From assembly GCA_004764695.1 (NCBI GenBank), contig SMSO01000032.1:7460668-7524667 (forward strand): a stretch of 64,000 bases of DNA. The letters run 5' to 3'. The DNA is from Schizochytrium sp. TIO01. Taxonomy: Eukaryota; Sar; Bigyra; Thraustochytrida; Thraustochytriidae. Made by a program: the position numbers and the translations under genes. Below the pieces are notes generated by a model. The model had not been told where the DNA came from. It ran no database searches and worked only from the letters and a program-made list of their open reading frames with translations. Positions 54,418 to 64,000 of the stretch are shown piece by piece; position 1 is the stretch's first letter; each line of letters opens with the position of its first letter.

Positions 54418-55367
54418 TCATCGTTTTGCCATAGCCTCTGCGGTGAACTGCATGCCAACTGAACCTAGATCTTGTTTCTTACGTTCGCGATCACGCTTAC
54501 GTTGCTCAAGCTCCAAATAACGCTGTTGACGGTCGAACATGCTCCGGGAGCGACTCGACTCTTCCTCCAGCCGAGGTGCCAGAACAGCCTGGGCTTCCTT
54601 GATACCGAGATGCCAGGTCTCACGCTCCGTAGCACTTTTCAGTTGTACAGACAACAGTATCTTCCCATGGTGGTCAAGAAAGCGCAGTTCAGCCGTCCCC
54701 GCGCAGTCGATGACTTGAACAACTCTTAAAGCAAGGTTCCCTTCGTGCAGAGGTTTGTTCTGCTGTCTTTGCAAAGTTTGCCACTCGAGGCTGACTACAT
54801 CTTTCTCTGTCGCAAGCCGCAGCAGGATCTCGCTTCCGCTCGCGGGATGTGCTCCAGAACTGGCAGCTGAGGCGCCAGTACTAGCACGATTCGTACCTAG
54901 AAAGTTCGTGACAGAGCGAGATACAGATCCCATCAATGATACCTTCTCTGGTTCATCGAAATCTACCAAAGTTGCATAACACCCTTCGCTCAGCATGTCG
55001 AGATAGACCCGTTCAAAGTCACGTTTCCGTTTTTCCTCAGGGGAGCTTAAGCCACTGTTTCCATACAAACCAAATCGAAAACGAACCTCGTTAGACACGC
55101 ATTGGCACACACGCAGGTTCATATGCGATTATTCTCACCTCGAGCTAAAAGCTTTACAAGGCACTTGAACGTAAATACTTACACTGAGTCGGCCACAAGG
55201 TAATACATACGGTTGAGGCACCCGCATCTTGACTCAGGCTGAGCCACCGGCGCGGGAGAACCACTCGCGCTAGCTTGCACACCGTCAATAGCGCCTTGCA
55301 CATTTTTAGCAACACTTTCGTAGGCGCCTCGAGCAGAAGAGGTCGTGAGCCAGACAGCCGCCTTCAT
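54418..55367 (-). CDS. Hypothetical protein with PH-like domain, probably two exons
   Basis: Model: exon 1 55367-55185, intron 55184-55087 (GTGTAAGT ... ACGAG), exon 2 55086-54418, giving about 283 residues. Exon 1 encodes MKAAVWLTTSSARGAYES followed by a small-residue-rich linker and CGCLNRMYYLVADS. Joining continues as VRFRFGLYGNSG. Residues of exon 2 (about 100-220) look like a pleckstrin-homology-type fold: alternating beta strands (ILLRLATEKDVVSLEW, LALRVVQVID, AELRFLDHHGKILLSVQL) ended by an amphipathic helix ATERETWHLGIKEAQ, as in PH domains. An Arg/Glu/Gln-rich helix closes the protein. Membrane-lipid or protein binding is inferred. The alternative model is a single-exon 234-residue protein from the ATG at 55122, with exon 1 as an upstream ORF. 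The acceptor is weak, so the start is uncertain; exon 2 coding is likely. Confidence 0.6.
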
Positions 55368-56979
55368 CGCTATAGCTCTCTCGCACTCGAACTAACCGAT
55401 CCTCGATAAATACAAAGCAGGTACGTGGGAGGCAAGCCTGGGAGTGAAGATGGACAGTTCTCCTGGCCGGAGATTGCGCTGTGCGGAGGAAGCCTCTGGT
55501 GCAAAAGAGATAGGATTTGCATGACATAAGTTTGAGCGTGACAATTTTCTTTGACCTGCTTTTTTTTGCCTGTAAAAGTTTTTTTTTGTTCGTTCTGAGT
55601 TGCAATTCATATCCGTGAATAATAATCATGAAATATTCAAATATACGAGAGCCCTGCGCTGCTATGAGATGAGATCTTCAAAGAGGATAATACTTAAATT
55701 GGGTTGGAGTAAGTTTGAGATATAATGGTGAGTTATGTCATGATGTAATTAGCATTAATCTTATCTAAGAATTTTGTTTAACCAACCAGAAAAAACTTTG
55801 AACAACTTATTTTCATGCCAGGGTGAACGTGCTCACTTGCATAATTTTTCATTCGACCCATAGTGCGGTGCATACTATCAAGTCAAATAATTTGGCTAGT
55901 AACTCTGCAATATGGTTTTTTACAGCGTCAGACTTCTTCGCATCGATATATATCCACGCCCATAAAAGTCGAAAACCCTGTTTTGCTATACTTTTCCGGC
56001 TCACAGAACCCTGTGCGAGGAACTTACGAGCCGAGATACACCTACTTCAACAAGCTTCTTCAACACGCACAATATGTTCTTCACTGAGGAAGTATTCATA
56101 AAGAAGCCCAGCTCACTCACAGAAATACAGATATCTCCGGCTGTCTACTTACCTAGCTAGCCAGCACGTTCTTTCAAAAAAGGGTCCCTTCATTCACAAC
56201 TCGTAGACCCAAAAACAGAAGATAGACTTTAAAAGTGTTGCAAATTTACAAAACTGCTCAGCATTTATCATTTAACTGAATGAAACCCAACACGGAGTCA
56301 CTTGATTACTGCGGAACTTTTTTTTCCACAAACCTACAGCAACTCGAACTGGGCAGCTTCTGGTCCCCCCATCACTCTTTCAGCCAGCTCGATGCGATTG
56401 CGTCTTGTAAAAGTACCTCCAGAACTCTATTTTGGTACGTACCTATGTCAACTTCGAAGAAGCCATCCCAAATAGACCTTTTGTTATGACATGATGCGCC
56501 CTCAATCGCATAGATCCTTCGCCACTCTTAGTTCTCGCCAATGTCCTTTAAGAAGTCTCTTCCTATGGACATCGGCAGACTAAGGTTCAATCCCAGCTCT
56601 TAGATTTCGAAGATCCGCATGAAGCACGCCATCATCGATGCCAGCAATTGCAATTTTACACAGTGTGTACTACCCATAAAGTCCCTACTTTGACCCCTCA
56701 AAACCTAAAGCACTACTTTCGGCAAACCTGAAGCATTCTCCACTGTGAAACTAAGTGCAACCTCTACAGGAGTCCAAACTGCCAATGCTACAGACCCACA
56801 AGGGCAATCAGCTCAGGGCTCCAACGTCAACAACGACGTTGCGCTCAACTGCCGAGGCTCAGCGTAGGTTCTTGCCGCTTCTCTTAGGTGTGTTCATTCA
56901 ACCTATAACGAGGTATTCGAGTCAATTTTTAAAGAAGTTTTTCTTCCTGTATTGGAAAGACTCTCTTCGCTCGGGGTCC
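55368..56979. other. Intergenic / upstream region of the EF-hand gene
   Basis: About 1.6 kb with short ORFs only. The frame of the EF-hand gene is open back to about 56755, with an earlier ATG at 56785, so the last 195 bases could be coding. No RNA gene recognised; GGTTCAATCCC near 56584 resembles a tRNA B box but no cloverleaf can be folded around it. Confidence 0.4.
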
Positions 56980-58650
56980 ATGGCACCGCAGACCACGAAC
57001 TCCGCTCGTCGCGGAACTAGTGGCGCCTTCGAGCGCACCAGGAGAGGGCTGGAAAACGGGTCTGAGGCTGAAGAGACACCCGCAGAATCTGAGGGGAGCG
57101 GACTCCAAAACACTGGCGGCAGACACTTGAGGTGCGCCTCGAGATCTGACTCTGAGGAGTCTCGAGCTCAATCTGGAGCAGACCCAGACGCTAACCAATT
57201 CTTGCGAAGGGCATCAACAAGAGCAAAACAAACCTCTGTGGAAACCATTGAAGAGAATTTCGGAGCTGGTCACATATCTTCCACGCATAGGAGACCCGAA
57301 GTAGACGAGTTTGAGAGCGATAATCGGGGTGATCGAGACGAAAGTCAGAGTGATTGGGGCGAGAGTCAGGAGGTTGGGAGCTTAGGTGTCTCAAATCCAA
57401 ATTCATCGCGGCCAAATCGGCAGCTTAGACTTGAGGCTGTGAAGATACGGCGAAAAGTTCAAGAAAACTTCTGGCGACTTCCAGAGCTTTATCTGAGAAA
57501 GCAACCAAAGAAGACAGGGCAAGATCAATCGGGTCTGGGAGACCTCGAAGAATCTGAAATGAACGGCACTCCGGGACGTTTGAAACGTCGCGGAAGCTCT
57601 CGAGCACGTGAGCAGCAACGAGCTATGAAAATCGATGCAGAGGGTTATTCCAGTGATGAAGAAGAGGAATATAATTCGGAGCTAGACAGTGAATACGATG
57701 ATGATGACTGTGGTGATGGTGGTGATGGTGGTGATTATGACGATAAAAACTTTAAAGAGCTTGCATCTTCACGTTCAAGATCTCACACGCGGAGAAGGAA
57801 ACGCAAATCTCAACACAAAAGTCAATCAGAAAGTCGGTTACGAGTACAGGAACCAGACAACCCATTGCTACGTGTCTTTATGTGGCAGGCTCGTGTTGTA
57901 AACCACTGGATCTCAGTAGTAACGGAGTCAAAGCAAATGCGCCATATCGCAGAGAAGCGTCGTGCAGGAAAAGCTGAACTAGCACGCATGCGAAATCGGT
58001 TTCTGGAGAGCTCCCAATTCATCGAGATGGTTGATAAGGCATTTGAAGAATGTGATATTGACGAGAACGGCACAATCGACAGAGCCGAGCTTTTTGCTGG
58101 AGTTCTCCTGCTCTATCACCAGTTGAATCGTATTCCATGGGGTGGACGGAAGCCACCACCGCGCCGTAAAGACGTCATGAATATTATGGCAAAATATGAC
58201 TTCAATGATGACAAACGTCTTGATAGTGAAGAGTTTCTGGCACTCTGTCAAGATCTATGCGATAATGTTGTTTTAGATGTGGGTAAGCGTGTCATCCTCG
58301 TTATTTTCGTTTTTCCACTGCTCGCACAACCAGTGCAACAGGTCCTAGTTAGACTTTTCCAGCATCTGGGCTTGCTTGCAGCTGCTACTTTGATGGAAGG
58401 CATTCCCGACCAAATTTTTACTTCGATTGTTGTAGCACTTTTAGTAACGGCATTGCCATATATAGAAGCCAATCTACCTGCATTCCAGGATTTTCGTTGG
58501 GAAGCTGTCGCACAAGTTGACGAAAACAAAAATCTTGAAACATTTAAGAGACAGCGGCAGCGCAAGGTCATATCCCTGCGTGCTGCAAGGCGCGGAAGAG
58601 AACGCGTAAGCCGGTTACAGTCGGTTTCTTCTGATTCGGACTCGGCATAA
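56980..58650 (+). CDS. EF-hand protein with disordered N-terminus and hydrophobic C-terminal region
   Basis: A 556-residue protein from the ATG in CCATGG context; the frame is open upstream (ATG at 56785 would add 65 residues). Residues 1-300 are disordered, rich in Ser/Glu/Arg, with an acidic Asp/Gly tract (near 57690-57740) and a basic Arg/Lys/Ser stretch. A basic helix about 305-345 leads to two EF-hands. The first loop DIDENGTIDRAE (from 359) is canonical; the second, DFNDDKRLDSEE (from 407), has Lys instead of the usual Gly at loop position 6 but keeps the acidic ligands. After them come two hydrophobic segments (RVILVIFVFPLLAQPVQQVL and IFTSIVVALLVTALPYIEAN) that may be membrane helices, then a basic tail. 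A calcium-sensing membrane-associated protein is inferred. The layout recalls calcium-regulated channel or scaffold proteins, but I assign no family. Confidence 0.8.
   Translation: MAPQTTNSARRGTSGAFERTRRGLENGSEAEETPAESEGSGLQNTGGRHLRCASRSDSEESRAQSGADPDANQFLRRASTRAKQTSVETIEENFGAGHISSTHRRPEVDEFESDNRGDRDESQSDWGESQEVGSLGVSNPNSSRPNRQLRLEAVKIRRKVQENFWRLPELYLRKQPKKTGQDQSGLGDLEESEMNGTPGRLKRRGSSRAREQQRAMKIDAEGYSSDEEEEYNSELDSEYDDDDCGDGGDGGDYDDKNFKELASSRSRSHTRRRKRKSQHKSQSESRLRVQEPDNPLLRVFMWQARVVNHWISVVTESKQMRHIAEKRRAGKAELARMRNRFLESSQFIEMVDKAFEECDIDENGTIDRAELFAGVLLLYHQLNRIPWGGRKPPPRRKDVMNIMAKYDFNDDKRLDSEEFLALCQDLCDNVVLDVGKRVILVIFVFPLLAQPVQQVLVRLFQHLGLLAAATLMEGIPDQIFTSIVVALLVTALPYIEANLPAFQDFRWEAVAQVDENKNLETFKRQRQRKVISLRAARRGRERVSRLQSVSSDSDSA
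57685..57740. repeat. Imperfect GAT/GGT trinucleotide tract (Asp/Gly codons)
   Basis: Repeated GATGATG, TGGTGATGG and GGTGATT units encoding the acidic Asp/Gly stretch of the EF-hand protein. Seen directly. Confidence 0.8.
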
Positions 58651-59264
58651 TTAACACTTTATTTTATGACAGTGTTTTCATTTGTGTCACAATGTAGCAA
58701 AGATAGTAAAGTTAGTAAAGTTAATACGTAAAGTTAATAGGGATTTTTTAATATTTAATCTTTTATAGGAAATTTACCACCTATTACATATCATTTTTAT
58801 CATTTGATGATCTTTTTACAAACACACATAAACCTGAAGCATTTTCTATATTTAGAAAGAAAGAAACCTTTATTATTTCTTCTTAAATCTAGTGTGTGGT
58901 CATATCAGGATGCCTCCTATATTTATTTTCTTTACATGGCATCACTCTGACCAAAGAGAGTATTTCTTAAGAAATCCATCCTTATGGACTATATTGTAAT
59001 AGCCAATTTGATTTGACTACTGTCAAAGAGAACAGTAAATACAATCATTGTAACAGGGGCAGGCAACAGTATAACACAACAATGCTCAATTCTGCATCAA
59101 GCCAGGTGTGGTCGTCTACCTGCCTTCCCCCAAAATGGTTTTTTAGATCGCCACGATTGGCATATTTCGCACAGAAGAAGGAGAAAATACAAGGCTTGGG
59201 TCAAGCAGATTTGCAAGGTGCCTGTCCGGTTCTACCATTGACCTTTCCTAAGACTTCATCATGC
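58651..59264. other. Convergent spacer between EF-hand and SH2 genes
   Basis: AT-rich 3' flanks of two convergent genes, with tandem AAGTTAGTAAAGTTAATA-like units at about 58709-58740. No supported gene. Confidence 0.4.
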
Positions 59265-61202
59265 CTATCGATGTTCGTTGTCTAAAAAATTGTTTCCACC
59301 ACCCTGAGTTGCTTGCGGGTCATCAAGGCACCCGTAGTTGCTGTCAAAGGGCATAGCATCATAAGGACCAGCATAACCTGAGTCCAGGTCAAGTTGGACT
59401 GCTGAATAGTTGTCAAAACCTCCACCTACACCGAGCCCACCACCATCACTCGAAGCTGGAAGGTACCCCTCATACTGCACAGGCGCATGCGGCCATGGTG
59501 CAGGCATTCCACTATCCACAAGTCCAGGCTGTGGGAAACCTGGGTTAAGAGGATTCGCATCTGGCAAAGGACCATAGCGGGCCTCTTCAAAGCCCATCAT
59601 TGAACCTCCAACAGGATTATATCCAAAGCCTGGGTCTCCTACAGGCGGGAGAGTTGCGTACCCGAGGTGTGGCGGAGCCATGTGCTCGTCAAGAGCGTCA
59701 CTGTTCGGATCTCCGAGAACATCAAGTGCATCATCCACAGAAAGGGGAAATTGAAGCTTGTCTCGATTCTCAGAAACCAAGGTAGAAATACGCTTGTATA
59801 CACGGTCTCCAAGAATAAATCCCCGATCGGCATCTGTAAATATTTTTGACTGCAGAGTGCCCTCAGTTTCCGTCACATATGCAACAACCAGGCAGCCATC
59901 TTGGCTCTGGCTGAAGCGGATCAAAAAAGTACCTACAGGTTTGCCCTCAAGCATATCCTCTGCCTGCTCGTACGAGAGAAAACCTCGAAACATCCGGGCA
60001 GGACCTATATTTTTGGCGTTAGGAACTACATCCATGAGAATATTTGAGTGGGTCTCTAGCAGCTCTGCGAATGAGTGGTAACCTTGCGAGCCACAAACAA
60101 AAACGGAATGATCATTTTCATTAGGAGCATAAGCACGCACAAGAGCATGGTTAACAACTCCAGTTAATGGGTTAGCGTAGCTCACTGCCCATGTACAAAC
60201 CGAGCTCTCGCTAAAGCGAACCAAAAAGGTACCTTGGCGATGTGGGGTGAGAAGGCACCTCGCTTCGTCATATGACAGTGCACCAGCAAACCATGCAGGG
60301 CTCCAGATACTTGCTTGCAGCTGAATCATAGAAACTCGTAAACCAGGTCCAAAGGTAAATAGAAAATCATCAAACTGCTGCGCAGTAACGGCCTTCTTCT
60401 CCAACGGATTGAGCGTTGATATTATGATTTCGCGAAACTCTGGATCCTCTATCATCTGTACGATCTTAGGGTCCTTATGTTCTTCCAGCGCTATAAAAAA
60501 CTTATCCCATGTCGTTGCGTACACAGCTTTGCCAAAGCTAGAAATCCACCATGCGCACTCCTCTTCGTCTTCAATGAGGTGCGCAATTGTGAGAATACCC
60601 CCATTAGCCTTCAGCTGTGCGGCGAGCTTTGCATTTGTGTCATCCACGCTGCTCCCACCGTCGCCATTTGGGTTCATGAAATCCGGATAAAAGCTTGAAG
60701 ATGTCAGAAACGGAGTCATGAGGTCTGCATGAGCAATGAGTTTTCGCTCGAGCCTCGTGAAAAAGAGTTTTAAGCGAGGGCCCTGCAAGGTAATATCAAG
60801 GATATTATAGTTGACACAATGCGTGAGCTTGGAGCGCAGCGCGTTCAGCAGCTGAAACAAAACAAGGCCCCAGCTCTGGAAGCTAATGGCACGGAGATAT
60901 GTGTGCATTAAATGTGGCGAGAGAACATTTGCAAGGACCGAGCTACACAGTGTCATGGCTACTCGGAGTCCTGCCACCTCGTCGTCATTGCGATGTTTGT
61001 CAAGAATCGCAGAAATTTCGCGTACAAACTCTACCGAAGTATGAAGAAACCTCAGGCAGATCTTCGCGTGAGGGCCGAGCTGCATGTTGTTTCCCGTCGA
61101 GGGGGGCATCCCCTCGCCACCCGCTTGTTTCAGGACCGTCTTGGCTCCCGCGCCAATTTCAGTCGCGCCATCCGGCGGCCGTCGAGTCTGCATCGCTGAC
61201 AT
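59265..61202 (-). CDS. Tandem SH2 protein with Cbl-TKB-like N-terminal half and Tyr-rich tail
   Basis: A 645-residue intracellular signalling protein. SH2 domain 1 spans about 301-392 with GTFLVRFSES (phosphotyrosine-binding Arg329). SH2 domain 2 spans about 403-487 with GTFLIRFSQS (Arg429). Both arginines are kept, so both should bind phosphotyrosine. The region before SH2-1 is a helical bundle (about 43-165) followed by AWWISSFGKAVYATTWDKF and QQFDDFLFTFGP (about 217-286). That order and spacing match the four-helix/EF-hand-like/SH2 tyrosine-kinase-binding module of Cbl proteins. SH2-1 starts LSYDEARCLL, again like Cbl and STAT. There is no RING. The C-terminal 150 residues are Gly/Pro-rich with about a dozen Tyr in short motifs (GYATL, RYGPLP, YEGYL), possible kinase sites. 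Start ATG at 61202, with a second ATG three codons on. Role: adaptor downstream of a tyrosine kinase, inferred. Confidence 0.88.
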   Translation of the reverse strand: MSAMQTRRPPDGATEIGAGAKTVLKQAGGEGMPPSTGNNMQLGPHAKICLRFLHTSVEFVREISAILDKHRNDDEVAGLRVAMTLCSSVLANVLSPHLMHTYLRAISFQSWGLVLFQLLNALRSKLTHCVNYNILDITLQGPRLKLFFTRLERKLIAHADLMTPFLTSSSFYPDFMNPNGDGGSSVDDTNAKLAAQLKANGGILTIAHLIEDEEECAWWISSFGKAVYATTWDKFFIALEEHKDPKIVQMIEDPEFREIIISTLNPLEKKAVTAQQFDDFLFTFGPGLRVSMIQLQASIWSPAWFAGALSYDEARCLLTPHRQGTFLVRFSESSVCTWAVSYANPLTGVVNHALVRAYAPNENDHSVFVCGSQGYHSFAELLETHSNILMDVVPNAKNIGPARMFRGFLSYEQAEDMLEGKPVGTFLIRFSQSQDGCLVVAYVTETEGTLQSKIFTDADRGFILGDRVYKRISTLVSENRDKLQFPLSVDDALDVLGDPNSDALDEHMAPPHLGYATLPPVGDPGFGYNPVGGSMMGFEEARYGPLPDANPLNPGFPQPGLVDSGMPAPWPHAPVQYEGYLPASSDGGGLGVGGGFDNYSAVQLDLDSGYAGPYDAMPFDSNYGCLDDPQATQGGGNNFLDNEHR

Positions 61203-61803
61203 GGCGCTCTACCTCAACGAAGAAACTCCGCAAACCTTCGTCAGAACCCAGTGCTGATGCTCGTGCGCCCCAATACCAGCACAGTTTCAGGATTTGCTGG
61301 CTCTGCGGCCCTCGTGGGTGTCCATTCCGTACCGCAATCAGCACCCTCGACACCGCCCTCAACGCCGTGTGCGGTTCTGCGTCAGTTCCTGATTAGTTCT
61401 CACATATTTAACCCTCTGTCCTCAGCTCTTCCAAATGAGTTATCTTCTGCTGCAAGTGCAGTATCCGCGGCATTACACTACGCTATACAGAAGCAAGCGC
61501 CGGGTCCTTTTCTGGACCTCAGCCGTGCTCAGTTCGTGCATGGAAAGCGCAAAGCTGGCCAAGGTCTGGGCACGGCGCGTTCCAAGGTGACGTCACAGAC
61601 ACAATTGTGATGCTGGTCATGTCGATGGACAAGAGATATAAACTTAGGGCCTTCTTGGCGCCCACATTGAGCGAGCGACGTGGCCGCCTTCCCTGAAGAC
61701 GGTTCCCGTATCGTTCCGATGTGACCAATCATTTGCTTTCACTTGGCGGTACTTGCGGACCTCTTCGTGGAAACCATGGAATGAAGGCTGTGGCAGAGGT
61801 TCT

Positions 61804-62313
61804 CTAGGCCTCGCGAGGCCACAAGAAAGTGCTGATGTTTGGGGAAAGCTTGATCGACGCTGCGAGGTTGTAGGCGCTCTCATTTGCCTGCAACTTGCAA
61901 CTCAACCCGGTCTGCATCGAATTGCACGCGAGAGAATTACAGAATCTACCATGAGAACGAGGCTGAAATGTAATTCTCTCTCCAGGGAAGATTGGAGATG
62001 GCGAATTCGACGGAAACCTACGGCGTGCCCAGGACTTTGCAGATCTGCAAATTGTCACCGGCTTTGAGCGAAGTCTTGGAGTGCTGAGAGACGATGACAG
62101 CGCTCTAAAGTGCAACGTCAATGCTTCAATCCAAATGGAAATTGGCTCGTCGGCATCGTAATAACGGAGAAGTGACATCAGGCCGTCCAAGTGACCCGGA
62201 AAATGCGGTAGGCCTGGGTCTGCACTTGAGCACTTGCTTAAGCCATTCTTGTAAACCGCAAGGAAGTAGAACCCGTTGATGATTGTGGAGCAGGCAAGGC
62301 CTTTGGAGTTCAA
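61804..62313 (-). CDS. Doubtful hypothetical ORF, 169 codons, no ATG start
   Basis: Open frame beginning at a TTG after an in-frame stop about 20 codons upstream. The N-terminal half has a hydrophobic stretch (IINGFYFLAVY) and a normal residue mix; the C-terminal half is Ser/Arg-rich. No family recognised. If real, its first exon would lie upstream (above 62340). A shorter + strand frame (about 61990-62158) is equally protein-like, so one of the two may be the shadow of the other. Confidence 0.2.
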   Translation of the reverse strand: MNSKGLACSTIINGFYFLAVYKNGLSKCSSADPGLPHFPGHLDGLMSLLRYYDADEPISIWIEALTLHFRALSSSLSTPRLRSKPVTICRSAKSWARRRFPSNSPSPIFPGERITFQPRSHGRFCNSLACNSMQTGLSCKLQANESAYNLAASIKLSPNISTFLWPREA

Positions 62314-63893
62314 GATACAATGACGTTGGTGAAGGTTATGAAAACTATTTTACTTCATTTGTCAACTTGAGGTGGACATTTGGACACCCGTCGCAGTTTC
62401 GAATGTATTGTCACGGCGTAGTTCCTCGAATAGTCTGAAACGAATGTCAAGCTTCAGAGGTTCTTCCAGACTTGCGTTCTGGTGAACGGTTCGTGCGAGA
62501 GCAAATACATTGACCTTGGAGTTATCGTTGTGCCATTAAGAACCTCGTCAAGTTACCCTGTGCAAGCTGTGGAGTGAGTGCCTTGGGTTCCCTATGCCGA
62601 CGTAAGTTTATCAACGTGACGTCACAAATTTTGTTGGCGAGAGGAGAGTTCCCGCAACCTTCTCTCCAGAGTCAGTCTAACCTGCTGCCACCGATGTCTC
62701 TGCTTGCATGCCTGCCTGCTAGTCCAAGCACAGTGAGCCTATCCAATATCCAAAGCTCAATCAAATTTCAAGCTTCTAACCTTTCGAAGGATTGTATCTC
62801 AAGCATGGCTTATCATGGCTTGTCAGCATAAGCGAGTAATACTTCTCGCTGCACATCAATGGTCTCTAGTCAACTCGCGAAACTCTATGTCTATTGAGAA
62901 GACCAAGTCATTCATCCAAACCTTGATCGCGCGTCATGCTATTAGAGAGCACCTTGATAATATGAACAAATAGACATATGTGTATATATTTCAATAATAA
63001 ATTATGTATTTATACTATGACACGGTCCTTGCGCGTATTCCTAAGGGTGCGACACCTTGGTATATTTATGGGTGTTTGTCAGGAACTCGTCGGGATTGTG
63101 TTCATTTGCGATAAAACATTAACACATTTACCATGATACGACTGGATATTATCACCACGACATGTATCTTCGTCAACTAGGTACCTCCCCCTTTGCCCCA
63201 AATGGTAACAACAGTCCAGCTGGAACATACAAAGCATACATGATATCTTTCTCAGCCACAACTGGGGTGGTAGATTTCATGGTACTATATTCTTTTCTTT
63301 GGCATTTGACGCGCTTTTGAAAAGCGAGCAGACGTTGAACGAGCAGCAGCACTCCTCTTGTTGTAATAAAACACCCTCATCGCCTCATTCGTGCATGACA
63401 GTGCAGTGCTCATCACCCCCTTCAATCCATGGCTGCACAATGGGAAGTACTAGGTACGTAACCAGCGTCATCATAGGACATGTGATGTGGACCCATCATG
63501 ACCCTCCATCCCAAAGACCCCTCAAAAGCGCATCAAACTTATCTCCCACCAAGAATAAGAAGTCCTCGCTTGCTTGTTTCTGCAATGGATGCTACAGCCA
63601 CGGCATCAAGCACCATGACAGCTAGGCATGACTTCGCCACCCCATCACAACTTGAAAGCTTTAGAGTTGTGAAGTTGTGCTGTACCGGCCAGTCCCAGCT
63701 GCTCTTGCTTGAGTAAGGCGATGAAATGAATGTCCTTCCTGCAACAAATGACGTTCCATCGAGCCCTCGATTATTGCGGTTTCTCTCGACACGCACACCG
63801 CTCATACAGAGGAAGGAGCACCTGGCCCCACTCGGAGTTTGCGGCAGCGTCGCCTTCACCCTCCAGCTTGGATGGCCATACGATCGTCTCCAA

Positions 63894-63929
63894 GTTCTTC
63901 ATGTTCTCATGTTCTTCATGTTCTTCAGT
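63894..63929. repeat. GTTCTTCAT minisatellite
   Basis: Four imperfect tandem units of GTTCTTCAT / GTTCTCAT, read directly, near the right edge of the window. On the minus strand it encodes Glu/His repeats in an open frame of doubtful status. Confidence 0.85.
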
Positions 63930-64000
63930 AGGCCTCGAAGACGTGTGGGAGCGCTGACCACGGCTGTTTTGGAGGCTGGCGGGCCCGACAGTCACCTCTC

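Larger units (their letters stand above)
61203..64000. other. Right-end region, no well supported gene
   Basis: About 2.8 kb. The part to 61740 is the upstream region of the SH2 gene and is GC-richer. A 169-codon minus-strand open frame at 61804-62313 has protein-like composition but no ATG at its start and no recognised domain, and + strand frames are also open there. At 63480-63995 two minus-strand frames hold protein-like stretches broken by stops. A 35-bp minisatellite (63894-63929) lies near the right edge. Split, spliced or truncated genes cannot be excluded. Confidence 0.4.

Noticed and set aside
56500..56610. Possible tRNA (GGTTCAATCCC resembles a B box)
   Set aside because: No acceptor, D or anticodon stems can be formed around it, and no A box lies at the right distance.

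Overview
The window is nuclear DNA of a eukaryote. It carries long, mostly intronless open reading frames for eukaryote-only families: an RTF2 nuclear protein, a thioredoxin/ERGIC secretory-pathway protein, class C (GABA-B-like) G-protein-coupled receptors, a tandem SH2 protein, and a CCCH/RING/TPR protein. There are no operons, Shine-Dalgarno sites or bacterial features. The gene mix (fungal-type glutaminase A, plant-type thioredoxin-ERGIC fusion, amoebozoan/stramenopile-type class C receptors, SH2 signalling) suggests a free-living unicellular protist. A stramenopile such as a labyrinthulomycete is my best guess, but the sequence alone does not settle it. No rRNA, CRISPR array or convincing tRNA was seen.

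Layout. 1-4.8 kb is gene-poor and holds the frame-broken remnant of a Ulp1/C48 cysteine protease. 4.9-11.6 kb holds four genes: RTF2 (+) and a spliced 2-oxoglutarate/Fe(II) dioxygenase (-), whose coding ends overlap by 32 bp; a membrane-anchored glutaminase-A-family protein (+); and a poly-Q protein of unknown function (-). 11.6-43 kb is an AT-rich, gene-poor tract whose only clear genes are three class C receptors at 15.7, 24.8 and 39.8 kb, all on the + strand. They are full-length paralogues that differ in codon composition. The middle one lies between two inverted copies of a roughly 190-bp dispersed repeat that looks like a tRNA-derived SINE.

From 43 to 61 kb the window is gene-dense. It has a pepsin-type aspartic protease (+), a 2003-residue CCCH/UBM-like/RING/TPR/J-like protein (-), a thioredoxin-ERGIC fusion with a KKxx tail (-), a PH-like protein probably containing one intron (-), an EF-hand protein with a hydrophobic C-terminal region (+), and a protein with a Cbl-TKB-like N-terminal half plus a second SH2 domain and a tyrosine-rich tail (-). 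61.2-64 kb contains only weak ORFs.

Functional threads are secretory and protein-quality control (aspartic protease, thioredoxin-ERGIC, RING/TPR/J-like protein) and environmental signalling (three receptors, SH2 protein, PH-like and EF-hand proteins). The most unusual single item is the 2003-residue protein. It places an RNA-type zinc finger, two ubiquitin-binding-like motifs, an E3-type RING, a TPR array and a J-like domain lacking HPD in one chain.
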